Of a stretch of 30,713 nt of DNA, positions 1 to 4,702 are shown piece by piece. How positions within the stretch are numbered: position 1 is the stretch's first letter; every line of letters starts with the position of its first letter. The stretch is from the IMG/VR virus record IMGVR_UViG_3300017989_000317, positions 1 through 30,713 of that record, one strand, 5' to 3'. The DNA is from a virus. The notes below the pieces were generated by a model, which was not told the origin of the DNA, did not search any database, and saw nothing but the letters and a program-made list of their open reading frames with translations. Position numbers and translations under genes: made by a program.

Positions 1-12
1 ACACCAAGCATT

Positions 13-219
13 TCACTTGCTCGGTGCAGCCCCACTAACTGTTCCTGCATTTTCTAATTCGCTCACTTCATTCAATATGATCTCCTGCCAGTGGTCGTAG
101 ATTGCTTGAAATTCCTCTACGGTCGGAATTTCGTCCAATGGTTCGACATGCGGGAATACCCGCCCGTCTTCTAATTCAAATTCGGTCTTAGAGACACGGA
201 CAACCTTTGACATGTTCAT
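13..219 (-). CDS. Small hypothetical phage protein, 68 aa
   Basis: I do not recognise a family. The protein begins MNMSKVVRV, has a short basic/hydrophobic start (KVVRVSKTEFELEDGRVFPH) that reads like a small beta domain, then an acidic predicted helix rich in Glu, Trp and His, and ends with a low-complexity tail. An AAGGAG ribosome binding site lies about 6 nt before the first ATG (and 12 before the second), so the first is preferred. It is the last gene of the leftward accessory block, after the zinc-ribbon gene and the broken small gene. The 70 nt upstream contain a short inverted repeat (ATTAC/GTAAT, around 243-256) but no convincing promoter. Small proteins of this kind are common in early or accessory regions of large phages. 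Confidence 0.75.
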   Translation of the reverse strand: MNMSKVVRVSKTEFELEDGRVFPHVEPLDEIPTVEEFQAIYDHWQEIILNEVSELENAGTVSGAAPSK

Positions 220-292
220 ATTCTACTCCTTTATATCGTCAATTACAATAGTAATTCTTTAACTTTCTTTCAGATTTTTGTAGGTTTTGGGG

Positions 293-446
293 CTACTGTT
301 CACAACCCCTACAAACGATCAGGTCGAACTTCTTGTCGGTATCCCAATTAACCTTTCCATCTATCCAATCTGGTCCGGTGACGTAGGGAGCAACCAACAA
401 TGGTAATCCCAATCCATATGCGATTGATTGAGATAACCTTCTTCAT
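293..446 (-). pseudogene. Small protein gene broken by a 4-nt tandem duplication
   Basis: An ATG at 446 overlaps the TGA of the zinc-ribbon gene (ATGA) and follows GGAG, a well-placed start. Read straight, it gives a 32-aa peptide ending at 348 with a chance lipobox-like IVGC. The sequence at 422-429 is a tandem AATC-AATC (minus strand). Removing one unit restores one open frame down to TAG at 293-295 and gives a 49-aa protein that starts MKKVISIAYGLGLPLLVAPY, continues through VTGPDWIDGK and ends LIVCRGCEQ with a CxxC pair. The downstream frame looks more like protein than the 32-aa frame does. Explanations are a frameshift mutation, slipped-strand phase variation, programmed frameshifting, a sequencing error, or a TTG start at 412. 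The family is not recognised. Confidence 0.45.
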
Positions 447-808
447 TGTTTCTTCTCCGCTCCACATTTGGGGCAAAGAGTTCCATCTTTACCCGTCCAT
501 TCGTGCTGACATTCAACACATTGCCAGCGGGCAATCTGGTCGTCACCTGTTATGTCGTAGACATTGTCCTTGGTGCCACAAGTTGGGCATGTGGAATCGC
601 TATAGACGGGCGGATCTGATTGCAAATCATCTGTTCTTGCCCACTCGTTTTTGCATCCAACGCACTTGAATTTTCTTTCGGGCTGGTGGATGCCATGAAG
701 TAGTTTGTGACCAAAGTAGAACAATCGGGGAATTGCCGTATCCGGCAATTCCCCTTTTTCTACGAGATCACACAATTTCAGCAATTCTTTACCCGCACTC
801 TTATGCAT
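443..808 (-). CDS. Double zinc-ribbon protein, 121 aa
   Basis: The C-terminal two thirds contain two four-cysteine zinc sites: C49/C52 with C74/C77 (KCVGC ... CPTCG) and C97/C100 with C112/C115 (QCVEC ... CPKCG). Both are rubredoxin-like knuckles as in many nucleic-acid or protein-binding ribbons. The N-terminal ~45 residues form a predicted helix (MHKSAGKELLKLCDLVEKG). I chose the ATG at 808 because it overlaps the TAA of a short upstream ORF (TAATG) and has AAGGTGG about 5 nt upstream. A longer reading from a GTG at 931 is open but has no ribosome site and lies over that ORF. The target is unknown; such phage ribbons may modulate transcription, but that is inference. The end overlaps the next small gene by ATGA. 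Confidence 0.75.
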   Translation of the reverse strand: MHKSAGKELLKLCDLVEKGELPDTAIPRLFYFGHKLLHGIHQPERKFKCVGCKNEWARTDDLQSDPPVYSDSTCPTCGTKDNVYDITGDDQIARWQCVECQHEWTGKDGTLCPKCGAEKKQ

Positions 809-915
809 TATTCCACCTTCGTTACTTTCCCGAAGATTGAGTTGAATCCGATGGTTTCCAATCTGAAATCGTTTGCCGCCCATTTTTTGCTGGATACTTT
901 GAACCAGATGGACAT
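808..915 (-). CDS. 35-aa small protein coupled to the zinc-ribbon gene
   Basis: The ATG at 915 is preceded by AAAGGAAAG with 4-5 nt spacing, the best ribosome site in this stretch. The peptide begins MSIWFKVSSKKWAANDFR and ends GKVTKVE. Its TAA overlaps the ATG of the zinc-ribbon gene, and its last codons contain that gene's AAGGTGG site, a typical translational-coupling arrangement. It could be a real microprotein or a leader peptide controlling the downstream gene. It has no recognisable family and is basic and aromatic-rich. Promoter distance: the minus promoter at 1144-1171 lies about 230 nt upstream. Confidence 0.5.
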   Translation of the reverse strand: MSIWFKVSSKKWAANDFRLETIGFNSIFGKVTKVE

Positions 916-986
916 AGTGCTTTCCTTTCACTTTGCAGAAAACAATGTCGCAAAACTCGCTTCGCTCAACTCACTCTCAGTGCCAG

Positions 987-1007
987 CATTTTTGCGTTGC
1001 AAAAATG
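987..1007. repeat. Perfect 9-bp hairpin in the zinc-ribbon operon leader
   Basis: CATTTTTGC, a 3-nt loop, then GCAAAAATG form a perfect inverted repeat. It lies in the predicted 5' leader of the minus-strand zinc-ribbon operon, between its promoter (1144-1171) and the first start codon (915). There is no T-run after it on either strand beyond the stem itself, so it is more likely a leader structure or operator than a terminator. Confidence 0.5.
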
Positions 1008-1143
1008 TCATGGTTTTACGCCGCCGATTATAACCATTGGGGTACTATCCCCCACACACGCCCAAACGGGCTGGTCATTGTATTCAAAGGGCGAAAAATG
1101 CCCGGTAACGTCAATTCTGCGGATTTTTTTTTCGATTTCACGA

Positions 1144-1171
1144 ATTATAGCCTATTCTACGGGTTTGTAAA
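1144..1171 (-). promoter_or_regulatory. Sigma70-type promoter, leftward
   Basis: On the minus strand TTTACA (1171-1166), a 16-nt spacer and TATAAT (1149-1144) match the bacterial housekeeping consensus at 11 of 12 positions. It would start transcription near 1137 and drive the 35-aa ORF and zinc-ribbon gene after a leader of about 220 nt that includes the 987-1007 hairpin. It lies back to back with the rightward promoter at 1201-1228. Confidence 0.65.
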
Positions 1172-1200
1172 GTAACCCATAGGTGAGGAAGACATTCCGC

Positions 1201-1228
1201 TTGACAGTCAGGAAATTTACACTATAAT
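1201..1228 (+). promoter_or_regulatory. Perfect-consensus sigma70 promoter, rightward
   Basis: TTGACA at 1201-1206 and TATAAT at 1223-1228 match the consensus exactly with a 16-nt spacer. Transcription should begin near 1235. No plus-strand protein-coding gene follows: the next 150 nt are a structured, GC-richer stretch, and beyond it lie genes on the opposite strand. This suggests the product is an RNA. Confidence 0.7.
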
Positions 1229-1234
1229 CCGGTT

Positions 1235-1377
1235 TGCCAGTTTCGGTGGATGCTCTAGATGAGTCGAAACCCTGCGTAGGTATCGTCGGGGCCTGCAAGG
1301 ATGCCGGGGCCGTGTTCCGCATTGTTAGTCCAGCAATGCGTCGGTTGCAAACGCCCCGACCTCTTTAGGGTCGGGGT
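1235..1377 (+). ncRNA. Candidate structured noncoding RNA
   Basis: Downstream of the perfect promoter at 1201-1228 there is no open frame, but several complementary blocks are present. GTTTCG (1240-1245) pairs with CGAAAC (1265-1270), with an inner CTC/GAG stem. CGCATTG (1318-1324) pairs with CAATGCG (1334-1340). GTCGGGGC (1285-1292) is perfectly complementary to GCCCCGAC (1353-1360), closing a multibranched domain. CCCCGACC (1354-1361) can instead pair with GGTCGGGG (1369-1376), so the last two helices are mutually exclusive. The 3' hairpin lacks a good U-run, so the exact 3' end is uncertain. It ends just before the stop of the convergent 48-aa ORF. I recognise no known class: it is not a tRNA, and tmRNA was considered and rejected. 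A leader or riboswitch role is less likely because no plus-strand gene follows. Confidence 0.45.
1354..1376. terminator. GC-rich hairpin, possible convergent terminator
   Basis: CCCCGACC and GGTCGGGG form an 8-bp stem with a 7-nt loop. It sits 5 nt beyond the stop of the minus-strand 48-aa ORF and at the 3' end of the proposed plus-strand RNA, so it could end both transcripts. Neither side is followed by a T-tract (TAGTTC on plus, CGTTTGC on minus), so intrinsic termination is doubtful. Confidence 0.35.
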
Positions 1378-1380
1378 AGT

Positions 1381-1527
1381 TCACCTCTCAAGTACCACAA
1401 CTTCTTGAGTATCCATTTGGAATGTTTCCATTAGGAAGAGCAAGTCCCTTCCCATCTTTTCGGTTTCTTCTATCTTTTGTGCCAAGATACTCACGTTGGT
1501 TTCTTGTTCATTTTGCTTTTGAGGCAT
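1381..1527 (-). CDS. 48-aa charged small protein overlapping the DUF1003 gene
   Basis: The ATG at 1527 lies inside the last codons of the DUF1003 gene, in another frame, and the ORF runs to TGA at 1381-1383. The peptide (MPQKQNEQETNVSILAQKIE at the start, VVVLER at the end) is highly charged and looks like a single amphipathic helix with a leucine/methionine face. It has RNY-type codons, no low-complexity sequence and a weak GGAAA ribosome site. The 20-nt overlap and common direction suggest co-translation with the membrane protein. The function is unknown; a cytosolic partner of the membrane protein is possible but is only inferred from position. Confidence 0.55.
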   Translation of the reverse strand: MPQKQNEQETNVSILAQKIEETEKMGRDLLFLMETFQMDTQEVVVLER

Positions 1528-1948
1528 TTTTGTTTCCATTGGCTTCTTCATAAAGTTTTTGGCATGGCTGAACCATGCGTTCCATCATCTTTTCTATGTG
1601 TGCAATCGCTCGATAGGCATCATCGGCACGACGGCGATCTTTCTTTTCTGCCCTATTCGAAGCCATTAGGATAAGCGGGGTCGCAAAAGCCGCTTGGAAT
1701 GAAAGTACCAAATTCAATAGAATGAATGGATATTTATCGAATGCAAAGCTAAAGACATTGATGAGTATCCAACCCACCAATATTATTGATTGCATTATAA
1801 GGAACTTCCAACTCCCTAAAAAAGAGACAATCGTATCCGAAAGTTTATCAGCAAGAGTTGCTCTGCTGTTTCCGTGTTTCAATGCAGAAAGTTCCTTTAG
1901 GATTTTTTTCTGCGTATCGATAATGTCTTTGATTGCATTATTATCCAT
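1508..1948 (-). CDS. DUF1003-type small membrane protein, 146 aa
   Basis: The order of features matches the DUF1003 family. There is an N-terminal charged helix, then the family signature with GSWKFLIMQSIILVGWILIN (first membrane helix), the FDKYPFILLNLVLSFQAAFA block (second membrane helix) with the family-typical 'YPFILLNL.LS', then a SNRAEKKDRRRADD stretch and a C-terminal helix. The protein therefore has two transmembrane segments around residues 48-67 and 74-95, with cytosolic ends. The biochemical role of the family is unknown; in a phage it could act at the host membrane. The start at 1948 follows AGGAAG with ~8 nt spacing. The end overlaps the 48-aa ORF. A palindromic terminator (2026-2063) separates it from the protease gene. 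Confidence 0.8.
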   Translation of the reverse strand: MDNNAIKDIIDTQKKILKELSALKHGNSRATLADKLSDTIVSFLGSWKFLIMQSIILVGWILINVFSFAFDKYPFILLNLVLSFQAAFATPLILMASNRAEKKDRRRADDAYRAIAHIEKMMERMVQPCQKLYEEANGNKNASKAK

Positions 1949-2025
1949 AGGCTTGCTTCCTATGAATATCTATGCACAATCACTCAACAAGGACTCTTAC
2001 TTGGTGAATTTTTTAGCCGGAAAAC

Positions 2026-2063
2026 GGGAGGGTTCCCTTAACATATGTTAAGGGAACCCTCCC
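2026..2063 (-). terminator. 38-nt perfect palindrome, terminator of the protease gene
   Basis: GGGAGGGTTCCCTTAACAT is followed at once by its exact reverse complement, giving a 19-bp perfect inverted repeat. It starts 25 nt after the protease stop codon on the minus strand and is followed there by GTTTTCC, a short T-tract. It is well placed to isolate the protease transcript from the DUF1003 gene. A perfect palindrome this long could also extrude as a cruciform. Confidence 0.75.
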
Positions 2064-2088
2064 AGAAGAAAGGAACGATGCGATGTTG

Positions 2089-3009
2089 TTACTTTTTCAC
2101 ACGAAGTAGGGTCTTAAACTCTTTTTTATCACAGGGTTTATCTTTGTCTACTTTAGCATTGAAAGAGAAGCCACTATCTTCAATAGGCAAATTCTCTAAT
2201 TCCTTTTCTGTTGGTGGGGGTACATTGTCGTTCAGTGCCCAAAGTACACCGGCCTTTTCGGCCCAACGGGCCATTCTCCTGACTGGAACCATAAGATTGA
2301 AACCTTCTCCAGCCCCTCTTACAATCATGCCGACGTATGCACCATTTTTCAAATACACACCGCCTCCAGAAGATCCTGGGAAGCTCGTAGCGGTTGTTTG
2401 GTCGTATTCTTCTTTGCCATCGTCAAGAACACGTCCAACTTGAGAAACAATACCACTGGTCATTGAGTTAGATCCTAGTTGTCCTAGCAAACTACCAACA
2501 TGATACACGTCTGTTCCGATGCTAGGAATCTTCTTGTCTTGATAGAAAACAACGCTAGCTGACACAAAATTGGTCTTTCGGACTCGCAGAAGGGCTAAGT
2601 CCTCTTGCTCATTATAGCGAATAACCTCGGCCTGCATTTTGAGTTCTCCTACCTTACGACCGTTCTCTACAAGTTCCTTGATAACATCTGCGTCGTCAAA
2701 CTTAACAACTATTCGCTGTGTACCGGTCTTTGAATCAATCACCTTCTTTTCTGTTCGTAAACTGTCTACGACATGAGCCGCAGTCCAAACAAAATTGACC
2801 TTAACATCTTTTCCGTTTCTCTTCATGGTGATTGTCTTAATGACTCCTGAACCTTCACCCATGCCAGAATTGACCGTCACAGAAATGTCTTGTAGATACT
2901 GGGCAACGTCATCTTGGGCCGGAAGGGTTTCTTTCCATGTCGCCTCACCCGCGAATGAGGTGGTGCAGAGCAAAAGTGCGACAAGCATCGCAACAACAAT
3001 TTTTCGCAT
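2089..3009 (-). CDS. Secreted trypsin-like serine protease, 306 aa
   Basis: The N-terminus is a signal peptide: MRKIV, a hydrophobic core AMLVALLL, then TTSFA|GEA as a likely signal peptidase I site (after A20). The chymotrypsin-fold triad is visible: His79 in WTAAHVVD, Asp137 in EQEDLALLRV, and Ser214 in SFPGSSGGGVY. No PDZ domain follows; a short C-terminal tail with 'PPPTEKELENLP' ends the protein. I chose the ATG at 3009 over upstream in-frame codons because it begins the signal peptide and is preceded by a GGAGAGAGAAAG purine stretch. It would act outside the cytoplasm (periplasm or surface) of the infected cell. It ends before the 2026-2063 terminator. No clear promoter is seen in the 187 nt shared with the divergent Hsp20 gene. 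Signal-peptide-bearing HtrA-like proteases are unusual for phages. Confidence 0.85.
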   Translation of the reverse strand: MRKIVVAMLVALLLCTTSFAGEATWKETLPAQDDVAQYLQDISVTVNSGMGEGSGVIKTITMKRNGKDVKVNFVWTAAHVVDSLRTEKKVIDSKTGTQRIVVKFDDADVIKELVENGRKVGELKMQAEVIRYNEQEDLALLRVRKTNFVSASVVFYQDKKIPSIGTDVYHVGSLLGQLGSNSMTSGIVSQVGRVLDDGKEEYDQTTATSFPGSSGGGVYLKNGAYVGMIVRGAGEGFNLMVPVRRMARWAEKAGVLWALNDNVPPPTEKELENLPIEDSGFSFNAKVDKDKPCDKKEFKTLLRVKK

Positions 3010-3109
3010 AACTTTCTCTCTCCATTTCTTAATTTGTAAGTGCCCTAAGCACTGGTTGGTTTTCAAACCTATTAGAGAGAGCATTGTAAAAATTTTTGAC
3101 CGAAAAACT

Positions 3110-3122
3110 CTAAATAAGATAG
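3110..3122 (+). promoter_or_regulatory. Late-promoter-like motif upstream of Hsp20
   Basis: CTAAATAAGATAG lies 75 nt before the Hsp20 start. The same 12 nt (CTAAATAAGATA) recur upstream of the minus-strand operon at 7064-7051. The core resembles the T4-family late promoter TATAAATA. A TTGACC at 3097-3102 precedes it, so a sigma70-like reading is also possible. Confidence 0.4.
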
Positions 3123-3196
3123 AGTCCGTGCCACACAGGGCGGGCGAAAAACCATGCACACTTTCGTGGTGGTTAATACAAGCTAAGGAGAAAAAA

Positions 3197-3727
3197 GTGT
3201 TAAAGAAAAAACTATTGAAGGAAATGTCTCCCTTCACACGCGACGAATTTGGTTCCCCTTTTAATCTCGAAATTGACAAGTTGTTCAACAACTTTTTCGG
3301 GAAACAATTCTTTGACGGGGTCAAGAAATCGAATTTCCCAAAACTGGATGCTTACTACACGGAAATACATGATTTTGGGCCCAATAAGGGCACCAAAAAT
3401 AAGTTGGTAGTAAATTTCGCCGTTGCAGGAGTCGAAAAAGACGATCTTGTTGTCAGAATTGACAATGATGTGGATTGTTTTGGAATCGACCGTGGCAACA
3501 TTCTAGAAGTTTCCGGCAAGATTTCTGAGCAGTATTCTTCGAAGAATGAGAAACAATGCCCAATACGAGAATTGGTCTCGGGTTCCTTCAAAAGACAACT
3601 ACGACTCCCCCCAGAGGTGGTGCCTGAGCCCGAGGCAACACTCAAGGATGGCATCTTGAGTCTGGTTTTTACTGTTAAAGAACCAGAACCCGAAGAACCG
3701 AAAGGCAAACGGATAGAAATTAAGTAA
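3197..3727 (+). CDS. Hsp20 family small heat shock protein, 176 aa
   Basis: The protein has a ~60-residue N-terminal arm (FGSPFNLEIDKLFNNFFGKQ), then an alpha-crystallin domain. The sHSP features are FAVAGVEKDDLVVRIDND (the 'PG..kedi.v...' block), ILEVSGKI, SFKRQLRLPPEV, and ATLKDGILSLVF, the family's 'A.l.dGvL.i' signature. A C-terminal IEIK stands in for the I-x-I tail motif that mediates oligomer contacts. The GTG start at 3197 has AAGGAG 6 nt upstream. Small heat shock proteins bind unfolding proteins without ATP and are known in T4-like cyanophages, where they are proposed to help fold virion proteins. The gene is isolated: divergent from the protease and closed by the palindromic terminator at 3738-3771. 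Confidence 0.88.
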   Translation: MLKKKLLKEMSPFTRDEFGSPFNLEIDKLFNNFFGKQFFDGVKKSNFPKLDAYYTEIHDFGPNKGTKNKLVVNFAVAGVEKDDLVVRIDNDVDCFGIDRGNILEVSGKISEQYSSKNEKQCPIRELVSGSFKRQLRLPPEVVPEPEATLKDGILSLVFTVKEPEPEEPKGKRIEIK

Positions 3728-3737
3728 CAATGCAACT

Positions 3738-3771
3738 AGACCCGCTTCGCTTCGCGAAGCGAAGCGGGTCT
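3738..3771. terminator. 34-nt perfect palindromic terminator between convergent genes
   Basis: AGACCCGCTTCGCTTCG and its exact reverse complement form a 17-bp stem with no loop, 11 nt after the Hsp20 stop. It is followed by TTTCATC on the plus strand. It lies between convergent transcription units (Hsp20 rightward, glycosyltransferase-like leftward) and may serve both, although the T-run is better for the rightward one. The stem contains an internal GCTTC repeat. Confidence 0.75.
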
Positions 3772-3781
3772 TTCATCAAAA

Positions 3782-3847
3782 ATGAAAATAAAACCTGACG
3801 ATTGGCAATTGGATGAAATTGGGTGGTTCAAGGAAGAGGCTAGCTAG
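3782..3847 (+). CDS. Possible 21-aa microprotein or gene remnant
   Basis: Just after the palindromic terminator an ATG opens a 21-codon frame (MKIKPDDWQLDEIGWFKEEA and a final Ser) that looks like natural protein sequence: acidic, two Trp, no low complexity. Its TAG overlaps the end of the convergent glycosyltransferase-like gene. There is no ribosome binding site. It may be the 5' remnant of a deleted gene or a chance frame. Confidence 0.2.
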   Translation: MKIKPDDWQLDEIGWFKEEAS

Positions 3848-4656
3848 GAACGCGAGTCAATGACCTTGTGGAGAAAATTCATGGCTTCGCTTGGATTGTG
3901 TTGTCTCAACAACTCGTAGGGATTTCCATGAATCTGGAGGTTCTTTTGTGCGTAGTATTTCTTTGAGAATATGGGCGGTAGTCCTCGACTGTAGTGTATG
4001 AAGTGAGTGGGTTTATGTTTTTGAATCAACTGGCATTCCAAGGGCATGCCGACGCACGTTTTCAATGCGACTACTTCGTAGGCCGACAGCATCCACGCTA
4101 CTTTTGCTATATCCCATTTTCGAGTTGGCCCAAATTTTGAACGAAGCCACTGCATCCAGCGATAGGTTCTAAAAAAGAAATTTTCGTTCATATCATTGAA
4201 AATCATAACACCACCGAGAAGCAAATTTTTGGGCAACGATTTTGGATCGATATCGATGCTTTCTGCTAGATATGACCGTACATCTTCTATGAGAGGATTT
4301 AAACTGAAATCAGGGTGAAAGACGAGGTTCGCTTTTGGGACTTCAGGTTCGTTGACTAGAATCATGTCTGGATGCAAAAGAGTGAACGGAAATCTGAGGC
4401 CGTTTTCAAGAGCAGCCATTACTGCAAAGGGTTTATTTTGTGGCAAGTAATTGGCTTCTGCACCCACATTTCGATGTATAAATTTCCGTGGGTGAGCCAT
4501 AAGATTTTTAGTGTATTTGGGATTTTTAGGTTGATCGTTTTGGGCGATGCCGATAAGAAGCTTATCTTCTATGCCCTTCATTTTGAAGCTCTCAATCAGC
4601 AACTCTATCTGCCAGTAAAAATAATTCGTATTTTCGATACTGACAAAATATTGCAT
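3844..4656 (-). CDS. Putative glycosyltransferase-like protein, 270 aa
   Basis: The start MQYFVSIENTNYFYWQIELL was chosen because its ATG follows CGGAGACAAT; an upstream in-frame ATG at 4713 lacks a ribosome site. The layout resembles a GT-A fold: an N-terminal strand and helix, a strand with LLIGIAQNDQP, and then FPFTLLHPDMILVNEPE at about residues 107-123, where a DxD-type metal motif would be expected (HPDMIL here). Further features are a GGVMIFNDMNENFFF segment and, near the C-terminus, a FIHYSRGLPP block. There are no membrane segments. I infer sugar transfer only weakly; the acceptor is unknown. It is the last gene of the three-gene operon with the nucleotidyltransferase, 46 nt downstream of it. 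Confidence 0.5.
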   Translation of the reverse strand: MQYFVSIENTNYFYWQIELLIESFKMKGIEDKLLIGIAQNDQPKNPKYTKNLMAHPRKFIHRNVGAEANYLPQNKPFAVMAALENGLRFPFTLLHPDMILVNEPEVPKANLVFHPDFSLNPLIEDVRSYLAESIDIDPKSLPKNLLLGGVMIFNDMNENFFFRTYRWMQWLRSKFGPTRKWDIAKVAWMLSAYEVVALKTCVGMPLECQLIQKHKPTHFIHYSRGLPPIFSKKYYAQKNLQIHGNPYELLRQHNPSEAMNFLHKVIDSRS

Positions 4657-4702
4657 ATTGTCTCCGTGGGTTTGCTTTAAAAGAGTGGAATATGTGAAAT
4701 TA

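Noticed and set aside
809-931. N-terminal extension of the zinc-ribbon protein from a GTG at 931
   Set aside because: No ribosome site. A better supported 35-aa ORF overlaps the same bases and ends in TAATG with the start at 808.
933-1175. Plus-strand frame of 80 codons
   Set aside because: It lies over the leader and promoter of the minus-strand operon, lacks a ribosome site and shows no protein-like pattern.
1235-1377. tmRNA-like or hammerhead-like phrases (GGTTTCGACTC on minus; GATGAGTCGAAAC on plus)
   Set aside because: No acceptor stem, tag reading frame or CCA end fits a tmRNA. The hammerhead core would need an extra base and a stem II too short to form. Only a generic structured RNA is supported.
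2795-3196. Long plus-strand reading frame upstream of and continuous with Hsp20
   Set aside because: It runs antisense through the protease gene. The GTG at 3197 with AAGGAG is the natural start and gives a normal-length small heat shock protein.
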